From: Marthasterias glacialis
Lineage: Eukaryota; Echinodermata; Asteroidea; Forcipulatida; Asteriidae
Length of the DNA: 64,000 nucleotides
Assembly: GCA_911728455.2 (NCBI GenBank)
Contig: OU452229.1
Span: forward strand, 5,387,574 to 5,451,573
Reading direction: 5' to 3'
Made by a program: the position numbers and the translations under genes. Below, one piece after another: positions 34,132 to 46,382 of the stretch (the first letter of the stretch is position 1; the number at the start of each line of letters is the position of its first letter). Below the pieces are notes generated by a model, which did not search any database, was not told the DNA's origin, and saw nothing but the letters and a program-made list of their open reading frames with translations.

Positions 34132-34718
34132 AAAGTGCAAGCAATTCCGGTGGATAAAATTAGCCCCTTGCGTAGGTTTCCCTTTTAAGATTGTGATCTC
34201 CTGAACCCACGTCTCTCGCTTCCTCAACTTCTCGCAGATTGGTGAATCTTTGAGTGAAGGGGGGGGGGGGGGTGTAGGTGGAGGGGTAGTAGAGCAAGAA
34301 TTGTCTCACCAGATCTTTGCCCGCCTCTTTGTTGCTGATTCTCACTGCTTGTGCACTGATCTTGAAGTAACGCCATTTCCAGTTCAGCATCTGTCGTGAA
34401 TTGCGCCGTTTACACGTCTTGCCTCTTTGCTTGATTGATATCGAGAGGCGGGAAAACGACGCGAGCAAATTGACCTGAAACCCTCTCAGTCCAAGATTAA
34501 CTTCAGTTTGATAATAACGACTTTTAAAAAGCCGTTCAGAAAAAAAATACACATTCATAACAAAAGCGAATGAAGAATGAGCTGAATAAACAACAGATTA
34601 AAGGAACTTCGGAAATTTTGGTTTATATTTATACTGGTAGCGTTGTTTCTTGGAATCAGGTTTTCATCAATTATTTTAGTGTTGTATACATTTTGTTATA
34701 TGGGACGTGTGCATGGGT

Positions 34719-35074
34719 AAAGCCCCAGCTCAACATTGGTAAGAAGAAAAGCATAAGTGTTCACGGATTTACATATACCTTGCATGGTATAAAGATAATG
34801 ATGGTAGAAAACTTCCCTTGAAGTATTGCTGCCTGAAGTGTTATCCTTTTTAAACAATAAATGAAATAAAATCCAAAATTAGCTTTCGTCTCAGTGAGAC
34901 GAAAACCCTATAGGAATGCTTACAAAACTGCTGAATGATTTTGTTTACGTTTTCTCGCAAAAGAAATAACGAAATGAGCTGACAATTTCACAGTGTTCTT
35001 TGTTACAAATATCTTGATTTGTGCAAAGAATGGAAGCATTTACAGTCAGTTTACCGATGTTGAGCTGGGGCTTT
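34719..35074. mobile_element. MITE, family 'AAAGCCCCAGCTCAACAT' copy 2
   Basis: Left AAAGCCCCAGCTCAACATTG and right GATGTTGAGCTGGGGCTTT are almost perfectly inverted. The interior matches copy 1 along its length with scattered substitutions and small indels. The flanks read GTAA and TTCAA, so the TTAA duplication is not intact here. Confidence 0.82.
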
Positions 35075-35991
35075 CAAGCAGAATCCCAACTTGTTTGGGC
35101 AAACCACGGCTAAAGGAATGTAACATTAATAAATAATAACAATAAACGTGTTCATTTTCAGGACCTTAATTTGGCGTGTTCGGTCACCATCTTTTCTTAG
35201 ATGAGGCCACATCAAGCACCGAGTGTGCCACATCTTCGGATACTCTTACTGATGCATGAGGGAAGTGTCTGTTACTATACTTTCACAATATTAAGACTAG
35301 GCTACCAAAGATAAAACCATATGTTTCCCGCGCGCGCCAAAGACTCCACGTAACCAACATCTTCACTCTCAATATCGTCTCAGCACAAACCTGTCATAAT
35401 TACTTCATTGTAGTGGGAGTCTGTAAATTAAACCCCAGCTACTTGGAAGACCCAATCCTAACCGATATGGGTCTACGTGTATAACGATTATTAAAAAGAA
35501 AACCCACAAAAAAAAACCCACAAAGGTTGTAAAGAAATTGTTATTAATTTGAGAGGGTTTTCATGAAAGGTATCGCTCGTCTTAATGTTATAAATGATGC
35601 AAGTGACTCCTACAGTTTGCGTTGCTAGTCTGTTATGTTGAAACTCATAGGTTCATGAAAAAAACTCAAGAACTTTTTACCCACGGATCGTTAATATGGG
35701 ATCCAGCCGTAGCAGAGTGTATGCCAGAAACTTAGGCAGGTGTCGTTGCCATACAAGGGTCTTCCGATTGGGAACCATTTATTCTCTGCATTGGGATAGT
35801 TTAGTCGACAATGACAAAGTTTCAGTCCACGAAGTCTCGTTGTCATGTGAGTGTTTCTCGATTGGGGAACCATTATACCTCAATTGGGAGATTGGGGGTA
35901 AGAGAGCAGCCCAATTTGGATAAGCCATAATTTAGATGTCGTCAACCAAATTTAGTACCGGTATTGCCACTTACCAATGATTTGCAAACAG

Positions 35992-36151
35992 GGCCCGATT
36001 TTATATCTTTATAGTGCTTAAACATTTTTCTGCTAAGCAGAATGTACATGTGACATAATTATTGTTTTTGGCTGGTAACCTTATTCTGGTAAGCATATTA
36101 CTTTGTTGTGCTTAGCTACTTTTTGTGCTCAAGCAGCTCTATGAGATTGGT
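35992..36151. mobile_element. MITE, family 'GGCCCGATTTCATAGAGC' copy D
   Basis: GGGCCCGATTTTATATC at the left, TTTTGGCTGGTAACCTTATT in the core, and AAGCAGCTCTATGAGATTGG at the right end. Confidence 0.75.
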
Positions 36152-37560
36152 ATGTTCAAATAACATTGTGGTGAGTGTTGACTGCACCGATGATGTACCA
36201 TGACGTAGGTGTAACAGGAAGGGCATCGTGTTAGCGCCACATGGCAACACTTTCAAATCCCTCGCCCTCGTAGTTAATACTGCAAAAGAGTAAAAGCTTA
36301 GCCACGTGCATCGAATCACTGTACGCTGAGAATGGTAGAGAATGGCAACAATTGGGACTATGTTTGGAGCTAGCTCAATCTGAAGCATCCCTCGGGTCTC
36401 GCCCCTTTCACCTCTTAAGGTTCGATCAGTCTCTCAAGATGCAAGAAACAATCTCATTATTACAACTCACCGTCCATCTCATAATCTATTTAAATGTTGC
36501 CCCAATCCCTCCAGTAACATGAATACAAGAGAATTGTCACAGGTCTCTGCCCTTCCCTGCAACACTAAACCGCAGCCACTGCAGGCAGTGCCATTATATC
36601 ATGTCCGATTTAGTGTGCTCCTTTATCCACAATGTAATATTAAAGTGAATGATACCCTAACTGTTTTCTTCCCAGATGCTTTAGCCCCAGTATTGCATTT
36701 CTCATCCTCCTGGCCAGAACAAGAGCACTAATCTATGGTTTATCCGCCTGCCTCGATGAAATTCAATTTTACACTGGGAATTATACCTCTATCAGATGAC
36801 AAAAAAACTCTGGGTTCTGACGAACAAATCTTACTGTCAGGTTGAGGGAAAAACGTTTTTTATCGACCTGTTTGGAACCCGCCCCGAGTCCCACCTATTT
36901 TCTCTATCACGACGAGACGCGGAATATGATACGTAGTTAATAGCTACCACTCTGAGGGTCTACCTTGTGATACGTGACCGTTACCTGGGCCAGTATCGCG
37001 GCTCGTCTATGGTAAGCCTGTTATTTCCTAGGCACGTAATTCTATCGCCACTTTAATGGGTTTTCTTTGTAATATGACGTGTGCTGAAATGAAACTATAC
37101 GGCGTTAATCTGCAGGAATCGATTTTTTTTTTGTGGTTGTGTGTGAGTGATTATCAACGGACACTGCTACGGAGTGATAGGTTTGTGATTGACTCGAGGT
37201 TTTGCAATTTTTGATTTATTCAACCACTTCAGCGGTCATTTTTGCAATGATATTGTATCAGAGATTGTTTTAACATTGAAGTCCTTTCAAAATATGAATT
37301 AAGTACATATTTTGCGTGCGGGTGTGGGGGTGGGGTGGATGATGAAATTCCTACGTGTACTTGGTGATGGACTTGACTAATGAATTGTTTTTATGACCGT
37401 ATGAACACGTGTCAGTACAAGCCAATCATAGCCCATGATAGTTCATCTCTTGATCACGAAGTCAATCGATTTTGAATAAAGATTAGGCGCATACGGAGCC
37501 CGTAAAGGGGCATACAATGATACAATGAACAAAAAAATTAATGAACACAGACAAAATTGA
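36152..37560. other. Intergenic DNA, no gene seen
   Basis: No exon chain, RNA gene or repeat structure beyond single-copy-looking A/T-rich sequence. Confidence 0.5.
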
Positions 37561-37574
37561 GTTCTTCTATTATT

Positions 37575-37925
37575 GTGCTCGAACTCATTTCGTGCACTCA
37601 AAATAAGTCACTTCGAGCGCACGAAATGATTTTCGGCGCTCGAAATAATTTTAGGCGCCCTAAATTATTTTGTGCGCTCGAAGTGACTTATTCGAAATGA
37701 TTTCGAGTACACGAACTACTTTATTCCGAGTGCACGAATTTTTTTTTGTTTCGTTCGATAGAACTGATTTCGAGTGCACGAAATGATTTTGACCGCACAA
37801 GATAACAAACTTCTTGTGCACGCACGAAATGATTTTGAGTGCACGCAATGATTTTGAGAGCACGAAACACGTAACGATTTCGAGCGCACGAAATAACTTC
37901 ATTCGAGTGCTCGAACTGATTTCAT
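37575..37925. repeat. Degenerate tandem/palindromic repeat around GAGTGCACGAAATGATTT
   Basis: The block (T)TCGAGYGCACGAAATGATTT recurs many times in direct and partly inverted orientation with spacings of about 22-45 bp. TTCGAG and CTCGAA half-sites alternate. Confidence 0.8.
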
Positions 37926-38036
37926 AAACACTAAAGAAGGACTGGAAATTTGTTAGTGTACAATATTGTTTTTATCATGTCCCGTTAGGGGCTCCATACA
38001 CAAAAAGTTCAGTATGTTGGGAGGGTTCATTTCTAC

Positions 38037-38238
38037 GGAAGCGTATTGCCGCCACGTGAATAAAAAAATCTCAATCTTATCGTGTACGTACACAATAGTT
38101 ATCTTGTACTTACACTATTGTTATCGTGTATATACATACAAGATAAGTTTGGATTTATCGTGTACGTACACGATAACTATCGTGTACGTACACGATAAGA
38201 GTGGTATTTTTTTATTCACGTGGCGGCAATACGCTTCC
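38037..38238. mobile_element. Fold-back MITE with perfect 33-bp terminal inverted repeats
   Basis: 38,037-38,069 and 38,206-38,238 are perfectly complementary (starting GGAAGCGTATTGCCGCCACG). The centre contains two exact copies of the palindrome ATCGTGTACGTACACGAT (38,157-38,174; 38,179-38,196) and one with a single change (38,079-38,096). A TA dinucleotide lies one base outside each end, which would fit a Tc1/mariner-type target duplication. Confidence 0.88.
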
Positions 38239-38374
38239 TTACATTTCAGATGATCCAGTCCACGTATTTAACTTCTGCGCGCAACGGTTAAAGCTGGGTT
38301 CAATTTTCGTCACGCAAACAATCAGTGCACTGTTTTTCCAATTCAGAGGCCAGACAATTCATTTCGCTTTCCTG

Positions 38375-38609
38375 TTAAAGGGGCTGTGTCGTCATGATCG
38401 TAGTCTGCCTGTTTCTGGGCCCAGAAACATGAACTCTCACCAAGTTACTGCACGAGCCCGCGTTGACCATCATATCACAAAGGGCGCCGTCTTTGTTATT
38501 CTGGGATGTGACCGCTATTCACGCGCGTGTGCGTGCAATAACAGGTTGAGCGGTCATAAGTCGGTCTAGCCACAGACTTGCTGTGATCATGACGACACAG
38601 CCCCTTTAA
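38375..38609. mobile_element. MITE with TTAA target duplication and AGGGGCTGTGTCGTCATGAT termini
   Basis: TTAA at 38,375-38,378 and 38,606-38,609 flank termini AGGGGCTGTGTCGTCATGATC and its exact complement. The interior holds the perfect palindrome GTTTCTGGGCCCAGAAAC (38,411-38,428). Together with TTAA this suggests a piggyBac-type non-autonomous element. Confidence 0.88.
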
Positions 38610-41600
38610 GTATGAACCGGTCTTAAGGCTCTAGCTACGATTTTGCGCTTACGCCAAGAGCTTCAAGATGAACGAAGCCCGTGGCGGAGCCAAAGCCGGG
38701 GTTCTAAATCGGTTCTTGGTACTGGTGAAGTCGGAACCAGAGTTCACCAGACAGCGACTGTGGCTTCTGAGTGATTGGTGATTTTAACACCCAAAGATCC
38801 AAGCGTGGGCAGCCCACTGATATAGTCCGGTAAATGCAAGTTAAGCCAGAGTAAAGTGCGAACAGTAGTCAAACTCTGAAAAGAGTTATCCGGACAGATT
38901 TGGTTAGAACAGAGCTCTGTCCCGTTCAGGACAGGCCAAGTTTCGTCAAGCCCTGTACGCAGGTCAAGCCCAAACAAGTCCGAACATGGCTCAACTGCCA
39001 ACATGTCCAGCAAACCTTAAGTGCGGAACGTAAGCCCATTTGGGAAAAATCTAAACCTAGATCGGGTTTAAAATGCTTATGCCTATACTGTTGATTTGTG
39101 TGGGACACCAATGTTACCGTTTTCGTCCAATTTCTCGTATGTATTTATTGGCCCCAAACCCATAAGGCCAACCTTGCATATTCTAAATATACTCTATCGA
39201 TAGCTTGCTTTAAAAGCACCCTCATCTTGTAGATATTCAGAACTTGATATCATGAAGAAAAAAAATTGATGTGACGAAGGAAGACATGATAAGCTTATCT
39301 GGCTCCTTCCGTCTGGGGAAAGTGTATTCAAACGTACAATGCAAAGCATCTTAGATTTGAAGACATGAATTCGAGGTCGGTGTTTGTAACCTTGACATTA
39401 TCAGCAACAACACATTCTTCCAACAAGATATGCGTCTGCACTTCTGAAAACCTACCCAGTCAGCTGTGACGCAAAGTCCTTACTTTCCAGGTAGAACCAG
39501 AATATATTTTGTCTCCATGTAAAAGTTCGGCGTTTTCTGTATCTAAACCGAATCACTCTGAAAGAGCATTCAACTTGTTCAAGTGTCAGAGTCAATTAAG
39601 ACTACCTCGTATGCATTCTTGCTAGATTGGCACTGCGAGTTTGTGCCTTGATGGACGCGGTATTTTTTTTTGTATTGATGAACGGCCGGTCGTCCGTGCT
39701 AATAAGACCATCCTCGCCTGAGATTAATGAAATAATTGAAGCTTGCCGAATCGAATCCCGTTTGCGTCGCATCTTAATATAGCTCTGACAAATCCTCAAG
39801 AAATATGTTTTTTCTTCTTCTCTCCTTTGGTTTGTAGCCTTAGGCCCTGTTAGTCTTGACTATTTACTTAAGCTTGGTGTTTGTATTTTATTCTTTTTGA
39901 CACTGGAGTAAAGTGTAACTAAGGGGTTCATTTCAACGTCGAGATTTAAAGTCTAGTTTCTCTGACTTCATTCACTTCATATAGGACAAACATTTTAACA
40001 CAAATTGTCTTGATCATCCATATCGTGATTTAACATGCATGGACGAACACAAATTACATTTTAATCTCATTTAGCACTTTGAGATTTTTCAGACTCAACT
40101 AAACCCGGAACCGGTTTACGTCATTTTGCGAGGAAACTTAAAACCCACATTGTTACCGCGCAAAGATTAAAGTCACGTGACTTACATGGATTTACGTCAA
40201 GTCACGTATGGGTGAAAACATCTGAGTTTTGAGGCCAGTATAGAGTATCGCTGGTACAAATAAATCTTGTACCGAGACCATGGGATGTTCGTGTCAGGGC
40301 AAGTATTTTAAAGATGAATATAGCACCCAAATACTAAATCTGAATATTCATTAACTATTGGTTGACTTGTTGTGTGCCCGCGCGAGTGACGTCACGTACA
40401 GATTTCAAGCTTGTTTATGGCTTTATTTGCAGGGGGGAAAAGGAGCGGAAATGTGAAGATTGAAGAAGAAGAAGAAAAACAACACCAACAAAGAAGATAC
40501 CTTTTCAACTTCCGATCCGTCCTTAATGTATTGGACGATTTATTACACTTTCTCTTATATCCTTAAGTTCCATTAGGTTGTCTAATGTGATTGTGACCAC
40601 TGTAACCTTGAGATCTTAATGATTATAGAGTAATGTAATAACGTATGGAGCACGCGAGAAGTCAGTATTCTTTCTCTACAACATCGTCTGTACGAATCTT
40701 TGAATGCCAGATCTCTCATAAAATGGCTCAACTGCATGCTCTGCCAAACACATTACTTTCCACAACTGAGAGGCCAGTGTTTTGATGATGTACATTTTCC
40801 CATCCAGAAGAGACATTTGTTATTGGAACATCTTGTGAGTATCTAAGATTATCCAGGTTACGTGAAGAAAACAGGCAGTAGCAGCAATTGGTGCATGGTG
40901 TCTCTTAATGTTTGAAAGTCGCCACATAAAGATTGGAAGTCATGTAAGAGTTATTTTCTACGTCACAAAACTCTCACCTTGTTTTTTAAAGTGAGTTTAT
41001 ATTTTCTGTTCAGCGTTGTGGTACCATTGCATAGGAACGCTGTATCAATTCCCTATAGTTACCAGTATGCATTATTATAACAGAAGACATATCTTATATC
41101 CTTAAGAACTTGATTCTAGTTTCCTCTTTGAGGCGCGAGCTCAGCGCATGCGTATTGATTAAGACTCGCTGAAGGAGCACGTACATGGCCTGGTTGAAAG
41201 GCTGTGACAGGAACCCTCGAGAATTAGAATGTAACGTATACAATCACTGGCCCCCGCCCCGTAGTGTCGCTCGCAAGAAACTGACAATGCACACAATTAC
41301 AAGTACCAGTGACAATGGAGGGCACGCTGTGCGTCAGCTGAATGCAGCCCACTTCCATTAGGCAGGTTTTTCTGGATCGAACTTTTTGATAAAGCAATTT
41401 GACATTGTGTTGGAAGGTCAAACAGCATAGATTTTGACATTTCCTCTTCTAATATATGATATTGCCCTGACTGAAAGGAAATGCGAATAATAAGTGGTCC
41501 TACACCTTAGTATAAAAATGAAATTATCAAGCTTTTACGTATTGAGACCACAAGAGGAACAATTCCAAGGGCAGAAATTGTTTTGCTTGAAGAATCTACC

Positions 41601-44040
41601 GTGTTTAATAAAGGTCTGAAGGGTTGTTGAGTATTAGCGAAGTAATGACATTGGCCATTCAAATATGGCTCTAAAGGTAGGCCACTCAAGGTAACAGGAA
41701 ACAAGTTTCATAAGAAAGGCAATAATGTCAATGCCAAAAATCTGCTAAATTAAAGTTAACTTTGGATGACAAATATGGTTACGCTCCAAAACAACTATAA
41801 CAAAGTTGTCAAATGGAGTTCCTTTTCAGGAACGGTCGTGCTCAACGTCCTTAAACGTGTTCCTTGTTTTTTTCTTCTCCCAACAGTAAAACTATGGCGG
41901 ACGAAATTTGACCAGTCCTCTGGCAGTCGGAGAGACCGGTGCCCAAATTCTCCTCTAGTCCAGAGTCGTCTTGAACTCACCACTTAATAAGATATTTGAT
42001 TGCAGGGTTGTGGCCATCTTTGTTGTCATTCAATGAATCGTTAATGAGAAAATCCATCCAAATAGAATGGGGGACAAACTTAATATCAGTAAATGTAGAC
42101 ACAGAATCAGAACGGCTGCGTACAGTTTCGTCATGTCAGACACGACGGTTTCTATCAACACAAAAATGTTGTTGTCTCGAACCGGTCTCGAGTATTCGAT
42201 CCAGAGGGAGTGAGTTACGTGAAAATGCCGGCACATGAGTAGTGCGCCACTCTACGAAACACTCTGACAGAGTCATATTTTTGCAGAAGATTTTTTTTAG
42301 TGGTTGCTATATCGGTACTCAACGGATTTCACAATCGGTACCTCCCGAAAGGTAAAACAAAACAGATTCCTTTTCGGGATACGGTAAGTTTGCCTTCACG
42401 ATAATGGTCAACAATCCTCATAATCACCCTGAGCAGAACGTATATCCGAATCGGGCACAGTTTTGTATCATTGCTTTCGGGGTGGGTGGGGTTGAGGGGG
42501 TAGGTTTACATTGGGGTATAAGCTCTCACTTCAGTCTTGCGGGAGATGGGCGGGGGGGGGGGGGTAAGCTCTCACTTTGCGGGGTGGGGTAAGCTCTCAC
42601 TTCAGGATACTAAAGCTTCCAAATCGAGCTATTGCAGGAACATTTTGTTCAGAGTAGGATCGTCGTGTCATGACCTTTTGCTTGTTCATCAATCTTAAGT
42701 TTGATGGATGATTCTTTCTTGAAGAAGCAAGTTGGTAATAGGATAAGGTGTTAAGCAATAGAGCCCAGCCAACCGCAAAGAAAAGCTCCATTTGTTGTTC
42801 ATTAAAAAAAAAGGCGCGAAAAAATCGGCAGCTAATCGGGCGCAGACCCAACAGCCAAACGTTCGTAGTCTATATTAGAATTTTGATTTATAATAAGGGT
42901 CACCATAAAATGTCTCAATTCCTGGAAATAACATTAACATTTGTCTATTCTTTTCTTGTACTTTTATTATCAAACTCAAATTTTCTGATTGTTTTTAACA
43001 AAGTAGAAACATACACTGTTTCCTGAATTTTTTTTTAAAGTGTCAATCACAGACCAATTTTTGATCAATGTGCTGAATGAGTAAATAAACAATGATACCT
43101 CAAGTACTGAATGATGTGAAATGTTTGTCCCTTATTATTGCAGGCAATTAACCATCGTATAGTTAAGATATTTTTTTAAAACAAAAACTAGGCTTGTACA
43201 TACAGCTGCTCAACTCCTACACGATTCAATGATTGATGTCAGTTATAATCCAACCCATCATGTAACCCCAAAGTAACTGTCAATGTTTGGATTGAACTGG
43301 AGTCTATGTTCGGCATGGCTTGAGCAAAATTGTAATGTCAATACTATCATGTGGTTTATCTCGATCGGTTTATGAAATAGAGTTTCTTCTTGAAAGTGTC
43401 TGCTGTGATGGGTCGGAGAAACCCTTCGAAGAGAAGACTACGAAGACGCTGAAGATGAGAGGAGCACTAGCATCTTTTCACCATATTGTAAAAACCAACC
43501 ATCAAGGCAGCTTCAGCATGAACCTATAGCAGTCTACATAGTTCAATTTATTGGTGATAACAATCTCCATCGATATTGAACTAGATAATACTCTTTTATT
43601 TTGGTATGAAACAAATTTGCTTTCGTCAAGTAAAAAAGTATTGCAAGTCGATCGATAACGAACCATTTTATCATTATTATGTTTCAAACCAAGCATCATT
43701 TTGACGATAGAGCAACCTTCTTTGCTTCCTTTGCACTGCAAATGATCAATTTATTCGTCCCCATCAAAGTCGAACGCATTCGGTAATTTAGTTAATTTAA
43801 AATATCAGACACCCATGGTCAATGTGATGTAACTTTGTTATCGTTAAGTCTTGATGGAACATAAACCAATCTACTTAGACAGCGTATCAGAGAGATTGTT
43901 CATGAGCATTTGGACAGCTTCCGGAACCATCGAAATAACCACTTCCACGAATATACAAAGAGCATAATGAATAGAGACGATCTGTAATGATCTATGGGGT
44001 ATATTCTACCCACACGCGGACGAGTTGTAATGACATAGCT
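38610..44040. other. Intergenic DNA, no gene seen
   Basis: No supported coding exon. A short G-rich tandem block with three TAAGCTCTCACTT units lies at 42,510-42,605. The rest looks single-copy and A/T-rich. Confidence 0.5.
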
Positions 44041-44044
44041 CTGT

Positions 44045-44093
44045 CCAATGGTAGATCACAGAAAAACACCGTGTTTCTCTATTCAATATAAAT
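44045..44093 (+). promoter_or_regulatory. Candidate core promoter (CCAAT + TATAAAT)
   Basis: CCAAT at 44,045-44,049 and TATAAAT at 44,087-44,093 lie on the + strand, about 500 bp before the ATG of the candidate secreted-peptide gene. A start near 44,117 would be expected. A possible 5'UTR donor (CCTG|GTAACT at 44,175) and a strong acceptor just before the ATG would join a non-coding first exon. This is inference from motifs alone. Confidence 0.35.
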
Positions 44094-44586
44094 GTCTTAT
44101 GCCGCACGCTCACAGTGTACAGTAGAGTCGGCGACAAGACTACACTTCACTCGAACTCCCTCTGCATTCTACCTGGTAACTTTTCCTCGTATAATAAAGG
44201 CATTGTACAGCTCAAGCCGATTACCACTGTTGGTGTCTCTTTATATTTAACGGTGTGTTCACCTTAAGTTTTATGGTCAATACGCAAGACAATTTACTTT
44301 CCTGACATCTGTTTCAAGAGAAGAAGCCGGACTAGTCAAATAACGCGTGGGACCGTTCACATCTGCTCAGTAACACAATAGCGTTCAGCGTTGAAACAAG
44401 GATTCCGGTTTTGCACGTTTCGCCGCACTCTGTATCGTTCGGCACCCTAGCGCCTCGTCCGGCCGCTACGGTCGATTTTCTTGCCACTTCAAACATCAGA
44501 AAGACACACGTTACGTAGTTTTGACCACCCTCCTCCCCTGCAGGTTGTCCAGAGGCTCTCTTGCTTGTCATTCTTCGTTCTTCCAG

Positions 44587-44661
44587 CTAGAATGGGGTCA
44601 AATGTGTGCGCGATAATCTGTGTAGTAGCGGCTTTGGTGTCTGTCGTGTGCTGTACAAGTG
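44587..44661 (+). CDS. Secreted-peptide exon 1 (signal peptide)
   Basis: A pyrimidine-rich acceptor (TTCTTCGTTCTTCCAG) ends 5 bp before AATGG. The ATG at 44,592 opens MGSNVCAIICVVAALVSVV, followed by CCTS and a consensus donor G|GTAAGT in phase 1. The hydrophobic core and the small residues near the end fit signal-peptide cleavage close to the exon border. Confidence 0.6.
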
Positions 44662-46348
44662 GTAAGTAATTATTCCTTCATTTGCTCTGTCAATATAGAT
44701 ACCACTAAAACATATTAACCAGTTTTCATTTTTATCAGTGACTTTGACAAGAAGGGAAACGTTCAAGAGGATACTTTTGTCCATTAACTGGGCGTTTCTT
44801 GTTTGATAGCCCCACCAGTTGGGGTAATTTAATTAAGGGATTGCCCCTGGAGCGCGCGTTAAAGTTCTGGACTGTGGAAAGAGAGTGGTTCTTACAAAAA
44901 TGATGGCGTTAAAATACTTCAAAGTTGCATTGCTTGATTTTCGCGGAAAGATTAATATCATTTTATTTTATTTCATTTTTCTCTGAACTAATTTTGACAG
45001 ATGACGCCGTTTCAAAACGATTAAATATACAAAACCTTTCGCATATGCCACGGACAATGCACAAAATGCATGTAACATGCAACATTTTTTTGTACATGGT
45101 TAATTGACGTGAGATAATGTCAGGATCCCGACAATAGTTCATTTTTAGTTTTGAATTAACTACCGATTAGCATCGGCAGATTGTTTCGTGCAATACCTTA
45201 AATGAAAAGTTGGGCATATCTCGAATCTAAAGAAACATCTATTGAAGATTTAAGTATAATTGTTTTGTTTCAAATCGGCCAAAAATCTGAACTAGTATCT
45301 TTAACTCAAGGCACTGGTACAATGTATTCGGAAATTACCACAAAATAAATAATAATGACGTCGTATCTATTTGCAGCCAAAGTTTCCTAAAAAAAAACCG
45401 TCAAGTTACAGCGCATTCTCTCCTCACAAAGAAAACAAACAAAAACTATTTAAGTTGTGGGAACAGACTATTTGCGTTTTAGTACTTTAATGCTGTTTTC
45501 TCATTTAAAAAATGGCCCACACTTGACGCAGGTGAATTACAAATTGACGTTATTTCAGTGGCCTACCCCGACACTCCGTATTCCAAAATAATGAAGTTTT
45601 ACGCACCATTACCGTAAACCACGGACCGATCTACTATTTTTATCCTTTTGTAATCTCTTCGGGACGGGATTTTGTCGATTTGGACAAAAACGCTGAGTAT
45701 ACAACCTCGAGATTACTGCACTAAATACCGACAGCCGCGCGCTCTCTCTCTACCTGGCATGTTTCCTTGATGGTGGAGGAATATTTTAATTTCGATAGAC
45801 ATTTCAAAGAACAACACATGATTGGTTTTGAGAAGAATCGCTTATATTTATAATAGTGTTCGATAAAAATACAACTTTCAGCAACGAGATGTCGCATTTT
45901 TAAAAAAACATTAAAAATTAAAAAGGACTAGAAAATATTTATCTCTTTGTGGGATCGTGTGCTTATTTTGATATGTCAAATCGGAATAATAAAAGCCGTT
46001 ATCGGGGACAAAATATGTTGTAGTATTTCCCATGGAAGTATTACTCCGTGCCATTTGGTACAGTAGAGGGAAAATTGATTTATCATATCGAAAAAAAGTG
46101 AATTAATTTCTTTTGCTCTTGAACTATTATGCAACATGCTTTTAAAGATAACTCTAAAAAACATTGAATTAATTACTAGTACCTGTTTAAATAGTTTGTT
46201 CAGTCATTCTACGTCATCCTGTTCGATTTTTGCAGAACGTTACTGTTGGCAACAGAGGCGTAGCTGGGTGGGGGGGGGGGACACGTACCCCTCCCCAAAT
46301 TTTCCAGTGCCCCAGGTGCCCCCACGAAAAATTCAGATAAACGTAGTT

Positions 46349-46382
<34 letters not shown>

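Noticed and set aside
34160-34558. Minus-strand frame of 132 codons
   Set aside because: Contains a proline run translated from a poly(G) tract, has no domain-like pattern and no neighbouring exons or splice signals that would support it.
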